Part shown: positions 6,278 through 12,718 of the stretch, piece by piece | Position numbering within the stretch: the stretch's first letter is position 1 | Layout of the letters: the number at the start of each line of letters is the position of its first letter | Origin: JBHJGM01 sp964405825 | Lineage (GTDB): Bacteria > Verrucomicrobiota > Verrucomicrobiia > Opitutales > JBHJGM01 | Direction: 5' to 3' | DNA: 13,809 nucleotides | Assembly: GCA_964405825.1 (NCBI GenBank) | Contig: CAYOPI010000079.1 | Span: 1 to 13,809, forward strand | The notes under the pieces: model-generated | Told to the model about the DNA's origin: nothing | Databases searched by the model: none | What the model saw: only the letters and a program-made list of their open reading frames with translations | Position numbers and translations under genes: made by a program

Positions 6278-6691
6278 TCAGCTTTGCGCGCATTCAAAGG
6301 GCGGGCGCGAACCGCTGCGGGTGAACAGCGCGCGGCCGCCGGGCATCGTCTCCAAGGGGGGCAGCAGCATCGTGACCCGGCCTCCGTTGCGCTTGAGCGT
6401 GCGAATGAACGTGTCCAGCAGCTGGACGAGGTAAGTGGGCGGCACCGGCACTTTGCGCAGGTCGATGACCGTCTGATCCGGATGGGCCGAGGCGATTTCG
6501 CTGAGGTTGTGCTCCAGCGCCTCGAAGGAGGCCATCCCGACCCCGGCAAGCAGGCAGACGCGGCACAGGCGCGTGCCGTCCTCGCGCTGGACCAACTCCG
6601 TGCGGCAGGCCACCGCGGCAGGGTCGGCGGCATGCGGTATGCAAAACGACAACAGTCGTTCAAGGCGATTCGATGTCATTGCAGGAAGCAT
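6278..6691 (-). CDS. STAS-like protein (anti-sigma factor antagonist fold), divergent
   Basis: 137 residues. The start is set by a perfect AGGAGG on the minus strand (6700-6705), 8 nt before the ATG at 6691 (MLPAMTSNRLERLL); upstream in-frame starts lack such a site. The core (about 41-112) reads RLCRVCLLAGVGMASFEALEHNL, then TVIDLRKVPVPPTYLVQLLDTFIRTLKRNGGRVTMLLPP. This matches the STAS pattern of a beta strand ending in D-L, a conserved loop, an amphipathic helix and a strand after GG. STAS proteins such as SpoIIAA and RsbV bind anti-sigma or partner-switch kinases. Here the loop that normally contains D-S-S-G with the phosphorylated Ser reads VPVPPTY, so the usual phospho-switch seems absent or moved to Thr86. 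No partner kinase or phosphatase lies next to it. Domain assignment is moderate and the function unknown. Confidence 0.6.
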   Translation of the reverse strand: MLPAMTSNRLERLLSFCIPHAADPAAVACRTELVQREDGTRLCRVCLLAGVGMASFEALEHNLSEIASAHPDQTVIDLRKVPVPPTYLVQLLDTFIRTLKRNGGRVTMLLPPLETMPGGRALFTRSGSRPPFECAQS

Positions 6692-6699
6692 TTGGAGCC

Positions 6700-6705
6700 C
6701 CTCCT
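6700..6705 (-). promoter_or_regulatory. Strong Shine-Dalgarno (AGGAGG) for the STAS-like gene
   Basis: AGGAGG on the minus strand lies 8 nt before the ATG at 6691. It is the only full-consensus site in the window and decides the start of this gene. Confidence 0.8.
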
Positions 6706-6806
6706 GGGCAGGCTCACTGGATGGATGCAACGGGCCGCGCAACACGCGCGGACCCAGTGGCTTTCAAGCCCTTAGAGTAACCGACGACACCGCCCCAGGA
6801 CAATGC

Positions 6807-6851
6807 AAAAGGCAGACCGCCAAGCCCCTTCAGAGGCTCCGCAGCCTGCCT
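6807..6851 (-). terminator. Possible terminator downstream of the chemoreceptor gene
   Basis: Read on the minus strand, AGGCAG (6851-6846) pairs with CTGCCT (6815-6810), enclosing smaller stems (AGGCT-GCGG-AGCCT), and is followed by TTT (6809-6807). It lies 55-100 nt past the chemoreceptor stop. The stem is long and imperfect, so this is a tentative call. I see no gene in the surrounding 214-bp gap (6692-6905), only the leader of the STAS-like gene. Confidence 0.3.
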
Positions 6852-6905
6852 GTAAAAATCTGACAATCAACCGTTAAGCGGGCCTTCAGGCAATCCCCGA
6901 AGCCT

Positions 6906-9245
6906 TTACCGGGTCAGCACGTCGGTGCCGCCGTCGCCGGGCTGGTCGTCGGTCAGGAAGAAGCCGTCGTGGCTGTCGCCGCCTGCCGGAACCGAAGTTT
7001 CATGTCGGGGCTGCGATGGGGTCACCGTGCGCGTCGGCGGACCGCTGAAGCTCGCCGCGCCGGTCTTCTCCATGCTGCGCAGGCCGCCTTGACCGTCGAC
7101 CATCTGCATGAGCACCTTCACGAAACCGTACATCTTTTCGGCCTGCGTGGCCAGTTCCTGTGACGCCGACGCGGACTCCTCGGCGCCCGAAGCGGTGTGC
7201 TGGGTCACCTTGTCCATGTCGGCGATGGCTTTGTTGATCTGGTCCAGGCCCGAGGCCTGTTCGCGCGAGGCGTTGGAGATCTGCTCAACCAGTTGAACCG
7301 CCTGACGCGCGCCATCTTCGACGCGGACGAAGACCTCGTTGGTCTGTTCGACGATCTCGCTGCCGCTGCCGATTTTCTCAACCGAACTCTCGATCAGGCT
7401 GGAAGTGTTCTTGGCCGCTTCGGCCGCGCGCATGGCCAGGTTGCGCACTTCGTCGGCCACCACCGCAAAGCCGGCACCGGCCTCGCCCGCGCGAGCGGCT
7501 TCGACGGCGGCGTTGAGCGCGAGCAGGTTGGTCTGGAAGGCGATCTCGTCGATCGTCTTGATGATCTTCTGCATCTCGCCGCTGGCCTCGGAAATCTCGG
7601 CCATCTGCTGGGTAAGGTCGCCCATCGAGCGGTTCACTTCCTCCACCAGCTTGGCGTTTTCGGACATCAGCGTGTTGGCCTGGCTGGCGTTCTCGGAATT
7701 CTGGTGGGTCATCGAGCTGAGTTCCTCGAGCGAGGAGGAGGTCTCTTCGATGCCGGCGGCCTGCTCGGAGGCACCGTTGGCCATGTCCTGAGCGCCGGTT
7801 GAAACCTGAGTCGCCGCACTGGTCACCTGGCTGGAGGAATCACGCAGGTCGTTGGCTACCCCGCGCACGGCCTGGCTGATGCTGCGCACGATGAAGAAGG
7901 CCAGCACAACCCCGGCGATCACCGCCACGACCAGCCCGATCAGGATCACAATCGACCCGCTGCTGAGCGTACCGGTGACCTCCTCGGTGCTCTCGGTGAG
8001 GTGATCCATGGCGACGCCAGCGGTGGTCTGGGCCGACTGCACAAGCTTCGTACTGGTCACGACCCGCTGCTTGTTGAGGAACTGCAGCTGGTTCCAATCA
8101 GCCAGAAAACCTTCCATCGCTTGCTGATAAGTCTGCCCGGCCTGCTCGGTCTGGTCGATCAGGGCCAGGTCCTGAGGCAGGCGCGTGATCTTGCGCAGCT
8201 CGGCGTACTGCTTGGCAATCTCCGGAAAGTTCGCGAGCCCGGCCTGCAGGATGGCCGGGTCGCGCAGGGCCTGCGCCTTGAAATTGGCGACCCGAGTTTC
8301 GTTGCCAAGCGCCCGCACCTTCTCGGAGAGAATGATCTTCTCGACTCTTTCGTGAATGTCCCGGGACAGGGCGGCGTTCTGACCGGCCAGAAAGTCGCGG
8401 CACTGCTTCATCATGATTCCGGCGCTGGCGTCCATGTCCCGGCGCGCGTTGCGAATCACCGGACTGTCGTCGCCCAGATTCTGCACCAGACCGTCACGGA
8501 ACGTGCGCATGGCCTTCTGGTAGGCGTGGGCCGCGGCGACCGTCTCGTCGATGCGGTTCAGGTCCACCTCCAGGCGGGTGACGGTGCGCAGCTCATCGGC
8601 GATGCCATCGATGCCGTCGATCAGTTCGATGGCCTCGTCCAGGGTGCCCAGGTCGCCGGTGGCCTGCGCCTTGAAATTGGAGACGCGCGCTTCGGCCGCG
8701 TTGTGGATGATCCGCACGACCAGAGTGATCTTCTGCTGGCGCTCCGCGAGGTCGTTCAGCAGGGCTGCTTCCTGACCCGCCAGGAACTCCTTGGCCGAAC
8801 TCATGTAGGTGCCGGCCGCGGCATCCATCTCGCTTCGCTTCTGGTCCATCGAGCGATTCACCTGCACGGTCTGCTCAACCTCACCCTGATACTGCTCAAG
8901 GGCTTGCTGCGCTTCCTCCACGGCCGTCGTCAACACGGGGAGGTTCTGTTCCTCGGCCAACTGGGCGGCATCGTCGAGGGCGGTGCCCACCTCTGTCAGG
9001 TACTGGCGACCAGCCCGCAGGAACTTCTCATCGCCGGTGAAGCCATACCCGCGCAGGTCAAACATCGCCGAAGCTGAGTTTCGCTCCACCCGGCTGGAGA
9101 CTTCGACTTCGGGCAGGTAGGCTTCGGCCATGGTGTCGGCCGTGCTGCTGGCCGATTTCATCGTGACCGCGGCGACGATGCCGAGAATGGCGGTGAGAAC
9201 GACAACGGCGCCAAAGCCGAGCGATATCTTGGTGCTGAGTTTCAT
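6906..9245 (-). CDS. Methyl-accepting chemotaxis protein with duplicated helical sensor module and no evident full HAMP
   Basis: Transmembrane chemoreceptor that would signal to CheA/CheW; 779 residues from the ATG at 9245. There is a short basic N-terminus, TM1 at about 8-28, a long periplasmic region (30-428), and TM2 at 430-453 (SIVILIGLVVAVIAGVVLAFFIV). The periplasmic part starts with a degenerate helical module (LRGYGFTGDEKFL, 64-76) and then has two homologous modules at 140-249 and 271-380, consistent with 4HB/HBM-type all-helical sensors. After TM2 only RSISQAVRGVANDLRDSSSQV is seen before the methylation helix (SEQAAGIEETSSSLEELSSMT, 493-513); the usual GDL and DEIG HAMP signatures are missing. 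The hairpin tip EIAFQTNLLALNAAVEAARAGEAGAGFAVVADEVRNLA (567-604) is unmistakable. The tail (720-779) is Pro/Gly-rich and lacks a CheR/CheB-binding pentapeptide. No other che genes are nearby. Ligand unknown. Confidence 0.96.
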   Translation of the reverse strand: MKLSTKISLGFGAVVVLTAILGIVAAVTMKSASSTADTMAEAYLPEVEVSSRVERNSASAMFDLRGYGFTGDEKFLRAGRQYLTEVGTALDDAAQLAEEQNLPVLTTAVEEAQQALEQYQGEVEQTVQVNRSMDQKRSEMDAAAGTYMSSAKEFLAGQEAALLNDLAERQQKITLVVRIIHNAAEARVSNFKAQATGDLGTLDEAIELIDGIDGIADELRTVTRLEVDLNRIDETVAAAHAYQKAMRTFRDGLVQNLGDDSPVIRNARRDMDASAGIMMKQCRDFLAGQNAALSRDIHERVEKIILSEKVRALGNETRVANFKAQALRDPAILQAGLANFPEIAKQYAELRKITRLPQDLALIDQTEQAGQTYQQAMEGFLADWNQLQFLNKQRVVTSTKLVQSAQTTAGVAMDHLTESTEEVTGTLSSGSIVILIGLVVAVIAGVVLAFFIVRSISQAVRGVANDLRDSSSQVTSAATQVSTGAQDMANGASEQAAGIEETSSSLEELSSMTHQNSENASQANTLMSENAKLVEEVNRSMGDLTQQMAEISEASGEMQKIIKTIDEIAFQTNLLALNAAVEAARAGEAGAGFAVVADEVRNLAMRAAEAAKNTSSLIESSVEKIGSGSEIVEQTNEVFVRVEDGARQAVQLVEQISNASREQASGLDQINKAIADMDKVTQHTASGAEESASASQELATQAEKMYGFVKVLMQMVDGQGGLRSMEKTGAASFSGPPTRTVTPSQPRHETSVPAGGDSHDGFFLTDDQPGDGGTDVLTR
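8106..8828 (-). repeat. Internal duplication in the chemoreceptor sensor region (two 110-residue units)
   Basis: Unit 1 spans residues 140-249 (8499-8828) and unit 2 spans 271-380 (8106-8435). They align with a constant 131-residue offset and no gaps, at about 49 identical positions of 110 by hand count. Shared blocks are MDAxAG, FLAGQxAAL, RVxNFKAQA, ELRxxTRL and a final YQxAMxxF. Confidence 0.85.
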
Positions 9246-9260
9246 GAGATCGGTTTCGGA

Positions 9261-9290
9261 AGTATACAGGCTCAGAGATTCTTCAGGTAA
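9261..9290 (-). promoter_or_regulatory. Weak sigma-70-like promoter candidate for the chemoreceptor
   Basis: On the minus strand, TATACT (9261-9266) resembles a -10 box, with TTACCT (9285-9290) 18 nt upstream as a poor -35. The start would lie only about 10 nt before the ATG. It is an alternative to the sigma-28-like site further upstream. Confidence 0.25.
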
Positions 9291-9307
9291 CTACACCCAG
9301 TACCTAG

Positions 9308-9334
9308 CTATCGCGTAAGAACGGATGAACTTAA
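9308..9334 (-). promoter_or_regulatory. Candidate sigma-28 (FliA)-type promoter for the chemoreceptor
   Basis: On the minus strand, TTAAGTTC (9334-9327), an 11-nt spacer, then CGCGATAG (9315-9308). The enterobacterial FliA consensus is TAAAGTTT, N11, GCCGATAA. The match is 6 of 8 and 5 of 8 with exact spacing and an intact CGATA core. Transcription would begin near 9300, giving a leader of about 55 nt. FliA control of chemoreceptor genes is well known in enterobacteria; its use here is inferred. Confidence 0.4.
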
Positions 9335-9452
9335 GTCTCTTGAAGACACTCGTTTAACTAACGTTTTGTATCACGCCGCCGTCGTGTTAACCTGCTTCTA
9401 TAACTGTCATAACATTGGGCCCGGCGAACGCCTTAACGTCGGAACCACGTTT

Positions 9453-9470
9453 CCGGAGACTTGTCTCCGG
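9453..9470 (+). promoter_or_regulatory. Perfect 18-bp palindrome upstream of the GH30 gene (operator or leader hairpin)
   Basis: CCGGAGAC (9453-9460), TT, then GTCTCCGG (9463-9470): an 8-bp inverted repeat with a 2-bp centre, 57 nt before the hydrolase ATG. Its symmetry suits a dimeric repressor site. As RNA, the very short loop is less favourable. The rest of the 282-bp spacer (9246-9527) is AT-richer than the flanking genes and holds no ORF I can support. Confidence 0.5.
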
Positions 9471-9527
9471 CCCTGATTGGTTTCAGCCTGAGGCTTCTTC
9501 TTTCCGTCAACCCTGTTCACGTTTCCC

Positions 9528-11225
9528 ATGCACACGCCTTCCTTCTCTCCAGGGGCTTCGTTGCGCCTGCTTCTTTCCGCTGCCATCCTCGGGCTGGGCC
9601 TGCCCGGCCTGGCCATGGCCCGCAACGAGCAAACCATCACCATCGACGCCAACCGAACCTTCCAGACGATCGACGGCTTTGGCACCTGCCTGATCAGCTG
9701 GGGCAACTTTCCCGGGCGCACCTACGACGCGAAGCTGGCGCGCATCTACGCCGAGGACATGGGCCTGAACATCCTGCGCTGCGAACTCTCCGGCGGCACC
9801 CAGCCCACTGCGGTCGAGCCCGACGGTTTCGATTTCAAGACGTTCCGTCTTAGCGGCTACACCGGTGCGGCCAGCGTCTTTCTGGACTTTGCCAGGGAAC
9901 TCAAGAAGGTGAACCCCGACATGATGGTGATCGGGACGGTCTGGTCGCCGCCGGAGTGGATGAAGGCCCATGGGCAGACAACCCGTGGCCTCTACGATCC
10001 CAAGCTCCAAGGCATGAATGCTCAGAACCGCCGCAACCTCGGCAACAACGCCCTCACCTACGGGCAGTCCGAAAACTACGTCAAGCGCGAGTACTACCCG
10101 CACTTCGTGGCCTGGCTGGTGGAGATGGCGCGACTCTTTGAGGACAACGGCACGCCGCTGGAGGCCATCAGCGCGGGCAACGAAGTCATCTTCACCCAGT
10201 GGTTCCAGAGCAACCTGTGGACCGCCGAGGACTACGCCGATATTGTCGTCATGCTCGGCGAGGCCCTCGACGACGCCGGCAAGGAGGACATCCTCATCTT
10301 TGGCCCCGAAACCATGACCGGCCACAACTACGCCCACGGCAACCCGCCCTTCCTCGCCGAGTTGACCAGCGGCAAGGCCAAGGAGCACCTGGACGTCTGG
10401 GCCACCCACGGCTACGTCGACGGCTTTCGCGAGGACAACACCGCCACCTCCGTGGCCGAGTTCTGGTCCAAGATCGAAGACACCGGCAAACCCTTCTGGA
10501 TCACCGAGGGCGGCACCGGCGGACACGACTGGCCCAAGCCCCTGACCGGGGTGGCCGCCGCCATCCACAACAGTTTTGTCCACGGCAACGCCTCGGCCTT
10601 TGTCCCCTGGCAGATCAGCGGCGACCGGCCCAGCCAGCACGATCTGATGGTCGGCCACGAGATGACCAAGAAGAGCCACGCGGTGCGGCACTTCTCCAAG
10701 GTCATCGACCGCGGCGCCCAGCGTATCCAGGCCAAGCCCAGCGACGACGGCATCTCCGCCAGCGCCTACCTGCATCCTGAATCCGGCCAGCTCTCGGTCG
10801 TGTTGATCAACCCCAGCAATGAGGAAATCGACATCGAGCTGAAGCTGCGCAACGTCTCCGGCCTGGACCGCATGACCCAGTTCCGCACGACCGCCGAGGA
10901 GGACTTCAAGGACATCGGCACCGTCAACGTCGCCGGTGACACCGTCAGCCTCACGATGCCGGGGCAAAGCATGGTCTCGCTCGCGGGCGAAGCCTCCACC
11001 GGACGATCCGCCTTCGGAGCGCCCAGCCGACCCGAGCCGATCGCCCCCGAGCGTGCCTGGACCAGCAGCGAGAATCCCGAGCAGACCATCCGCGCGAGCC
11101 TGCTGGCCGTGCGCGGTGAGGATGCCGTCTTTCTGCGCATGATGCCCTCGGGACGCGACGTCTGGGTCACCCTCGACAAGTTTTCGCAGGCCGACCGCGA
11201 CTGGGTGGCCAGCCTCGGAAACTAG
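9528..11225 (+). CDS. Secreted GH30-like glycoside hydrolase with C-terminal SHD1-like module
   Basis: Retaining clan-A glycosidase of the O-glycosyl hydrolase/glucosylceramidase-xylanase type (GH30-like); 565 residues, ATG at 9528 without a visible Shine-Dalgarno. A signal peptide (1-31) has hydrophobic LRLLLSAAILGLGLPGLAMA. The (beta/alpha)8 domain opens with QTIDGFGTCLISW (46-58), which matches the family's IDGFGG-type start. TVWSPPEWMKAHG (137-149) is the conserved W-S-P-P-W-M segment. ISAGNEV (214-220) gives Glu219 as acid/base, and FWITEGG (323-329) gives Glu327 as nucleophile. A beta-sandwich follows (about 395-487: SAYLHPESGQLSVVLINPS...). A Pro-rich linker leads to ERAWTSSENPEQTIRASLLAVRGEDAVFLRMMPSGRDVWVTLDKFSQADRDWVASL (508-563), which has the SHD1 pattern R/A-W, A-x-L, V-x-L, L-S/F-S-x-A-D-x-x-W. 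The substrate is not determinable; beta-xylan, beta-1,6-glucan or a glucosyl conjugate are possible. Confidence 0.9.
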   Translation: MHTPSFSPGASLRLLLSAAILGLGLPGLAMARNEQTITIDANRTFQTIDGFGTCLISWGNFPGRTYDAKLARIYAEDMGLNILRCELSGGTQPTAVEPDGFDFKTFRLSGYTGAASVFLDFARELKKVNPDMMVIGTVWSPPEWMKAHGQTTRGLYDPKLQGMNAQNRRNLGNNALTYGQSENYVKREYYPHFVAWLVEMARLFEDNGTPLEAISAGNEVIFTQWFQSNLWTAEDYADIVVMLGEALDDAGKEDILIFGPETMTGHNYAHGNPPFLAELTSGKAKEHLDVWATHGYVDGFREDNTATSVAEFWSKIEDTGKPFWITEGGTGGHDWPKPLTGVAAAIHNSFVHGNASAFVPWQISGDRPSQHDLMVGHEMTKKSHAVRHFSKVIDRGAQRIQAKPSDDGISASAYLHPESGQLSVVLINPSNEEIDIELKLRNVSGLDRMTQFRTTAEEDFKDIGTVNVAGDTVSLTMPGQSMVSLAGEASTGRSAFGAPSRPEPIAPERAWTSSENPEQTIRASLLAVRGEDAVFLRMMPSGRDVWVTLDKFSQADRDWVASLGN

Positions 11226-11235
11226 GGCGCTGCCT

Positions 11236-11293
11236 TGGGGCTTAGTTCGTAGTTCCTGGGGCTTTAGTTCTCAGTGCTTAGTTTCTGGGGCTT
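11236..11293 (+). repeat. T/G-rich intergenic repeats (three TGGGGCTT copies)
   Basis: TGGGGCTT occurs at 11236-11243, 11257-11264 and 11286-11293, with CTTAGTT or TTTAGTT variants at 11241, 11263 and 11277. The composition differs from the flanking genes. It occupies the first third of the 204-bp convergent gap (11226-11429), where I see no gene and only a weak GCGC/GCGC hairpin at 11339-11352. Confidence 0.55.
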
Positions 11294-11429
11294 GGGTCTT
11301 TGCGCCTGGTTTGCCGGGCCCTGGTGCTTCGTTTGCCGGCGCGGTGCTGCGCGAGAACCAGAGCGAAGCCGCAGCGTGGCGGCCCTGGCCCAGTGAGATG
11401 ACGCAGCCGCAGCGCGCGTCGGCAATCGC

Positions 11430-12623
11430 TCACGACGCCTTCAGAAACTCCGCCACCGCGCCCACGACCTCGTCCTGCTGCGCGCGGGTGAGTTCGGGAT
11501 AGATCGGCAGGCTCAGTACTTCGTCCGCAAGCCGGACACTCAAGGGCAGGTGCGTGCCCGCCCCCACCACATCCGCGAAGCACGCCTGACCGTGCAGCGG
11601 AATCGGGTAGTAGATCTCGCAGCCGATGCCCTGGGCCACGAGGTGATCGCGCAGGGCGTCGCGGCGATTGGGTCCACCCGCCTCCGAGCGCAGCCGGATC
11701 GTGTACTGGTTCCAGATGTGATGGTTTTCTGGATACGCAATCGGCAACAGCAGGCGTGTCTCGCTCGAAGCCGGCCAGGCCTCCGCGCCGCAGGCGTTCC
11801 GGTCGGTCAGGGCGACGCCGGGCAGCCGCGCCAGCTGCCCGCTGTAGTAGGCCGCGTTGGCCTGCCGGGCGGTGTTGTAGGCCTCCAGGTGCGGGAGCTT
11901 CAGGCGCAGCAACGCGGCCTGCAGCGGATCCATCCGGAAGTTCCCGCCGACCATCGCGTGGTGGTACCTGGGCTCCATCCCGTGCACCCGCAGCGCCCGG
12001 GCGCGCTCGAAGAGGGCGGTGTCGCCGGTCACAAAGAGCCCGCTGTCGCCAAATCCGCTGAGGTTCTTGGACGGGTAGAAGCTGTAGGTGCCGCAGGTGC
12101 CAAGCGTGCCGACGGGCCGGTCGCGGTACTTGGCCCCCAGCGACTGGGCCGCATCCTCAACCACGTGCAGACGATGGGCCTGCGCAAAAGCCAGCAACGC
12201 ATCCATCTCAGCGGCCTGTCCAAACAGGTGTACCGGCAGAATGGCCTTCGTGCGCGAGGTCAGGAGGGCTTCGATCGCCTCGGGCTGCAGGTTGAAACAA
12301 TACGGACAGACGTCGGCGAAGACCGGCGTGGCGCCCACCCGCGTGACCACCCCGGCCGTCGCAAAAAAAGTGAACGAGGGCACGATCACCTCGTCGCCCG
12401 GACCGATCTCCAGCGCCATCAGCGCGAGCAGGAGCGCGTCGGTGCCCGAGGACACCCCCAGCGCGTGCGGCACATTGAGGTACGCCGCCAGTTCCGCCTC
12501 AAAGCCCGTCAATTCCTCGCCCATGATGAAGCGCCCGGACCGAAAGACGCGTTCGAAAACCGCGCGGCACTCGGCTTCCAGCGGAAGGTTCTGGGCGTTG
12601 ACGTCGAGCAGCGGTACAGGCAT
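11430..12623 (-). CDS. DegT/DnrJ/EryC1/StrS-family PLP-dependent sugar aminotransferase
   Basis: Fold-type I PLP enzyme that transaminates keto-sugar nucleotides (for example UDP- or dTDP-linked) to amino sugars for surface polysaccharides or glycans. 397 residues from the ATG at 12623 (MPVPLLDVNAQN); a TTG at 12635 in frame is less likely. The order is canonical: FIMGEELTGFEAELAAYL (32-49), GVSSGTDALLLAL (56-68) for phosphate binding, DEVIVPSFTFFATAGVV (77-93), VVEDAAQSLGA (154-164) with Asp157 and Gln160, FYPSKNLSGFGDSG (182-195) with Lys186 as the Schiff-base lysine, HGMEPRYHHAMVGGNFRMDPLQAALL (214-239), and IYYPIPLHGQACF (337-349) near the C-terminus. The segment 270-300 (ALTDRNACGAEAWPASSETRLLLPIAYPENHH) is longer than in many relatives. 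No glycosyltransferase or sugar-nucleotide gene is adjacent, so the exact sugar is unknown. It is divergent from queA with a 95-bp gap. Confidence 0.93.
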   Translation of the reverse strand: MPVPLLDVNAQNLPLEAECRAVFERVFRSGRFIMGEELTGFEAELAAYLNVPHALGVSSGTDALLLALMALEIGPGDEVIVPSFTFFATAGVVTRVGATPVFADVCPYCFNLQPEAIEALLTSRTKAILPVHLFGQAAEMDALLAFAQAHRLHVVEDAAQSLGAKYRDRPVGTLGTCGTYSFYPSKNLSGFGDSGLFVTGDTALFERARALRVHGMEPRYHHAMVGGNFRMDPLQAALLRLKLPHLEAYNTARQANAAYYSGQLARLPGVALTDRNACGAEAWPASSETRLLLPIAYPENHHIWNQYTIRLRSEAGGPNRRDALRDHLVAQGIGCEIYYPIPLHGQACFADVVGAGTHLPLSVRLADEVLSLPIYPELTRAQQDEVVGAVAEFLKAS

Positions 12624-12718
12624 GGGCAGGCGCAATTGGCGACAGCAGCCAGGCGTTCACAGGCTCTGGCAGCAAACCATTGAACAAACGCGCCTTTGGG
12701 CCACAGTCCAATGCGAAA

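Noticed and set aside
9366..9413. Promoter boxes on the + strand for the GH30 gene (TTGTAT, TTAACC, TATAAC, CATAAC)
   Set aside because: Several partial boxes exist, but no -35/-10 pair has both good matches and a 16-18 nt spacer.
9507..10967. Long open frame on the - strand opposite the GH30 gene
   Set aside because: Val/Gly/Asp-rich shadow translation with no domain pattern; the + strand has signal peptide, catalytic Glu motifs and full family order.
4257..11225. Sulfatase and GH30 as parts of one polysaccharide utilisation locus
   Set aside because: They are on opposite strands, separated by unrelated genes, with no transporter, SusCD-like or regulator genes between them.
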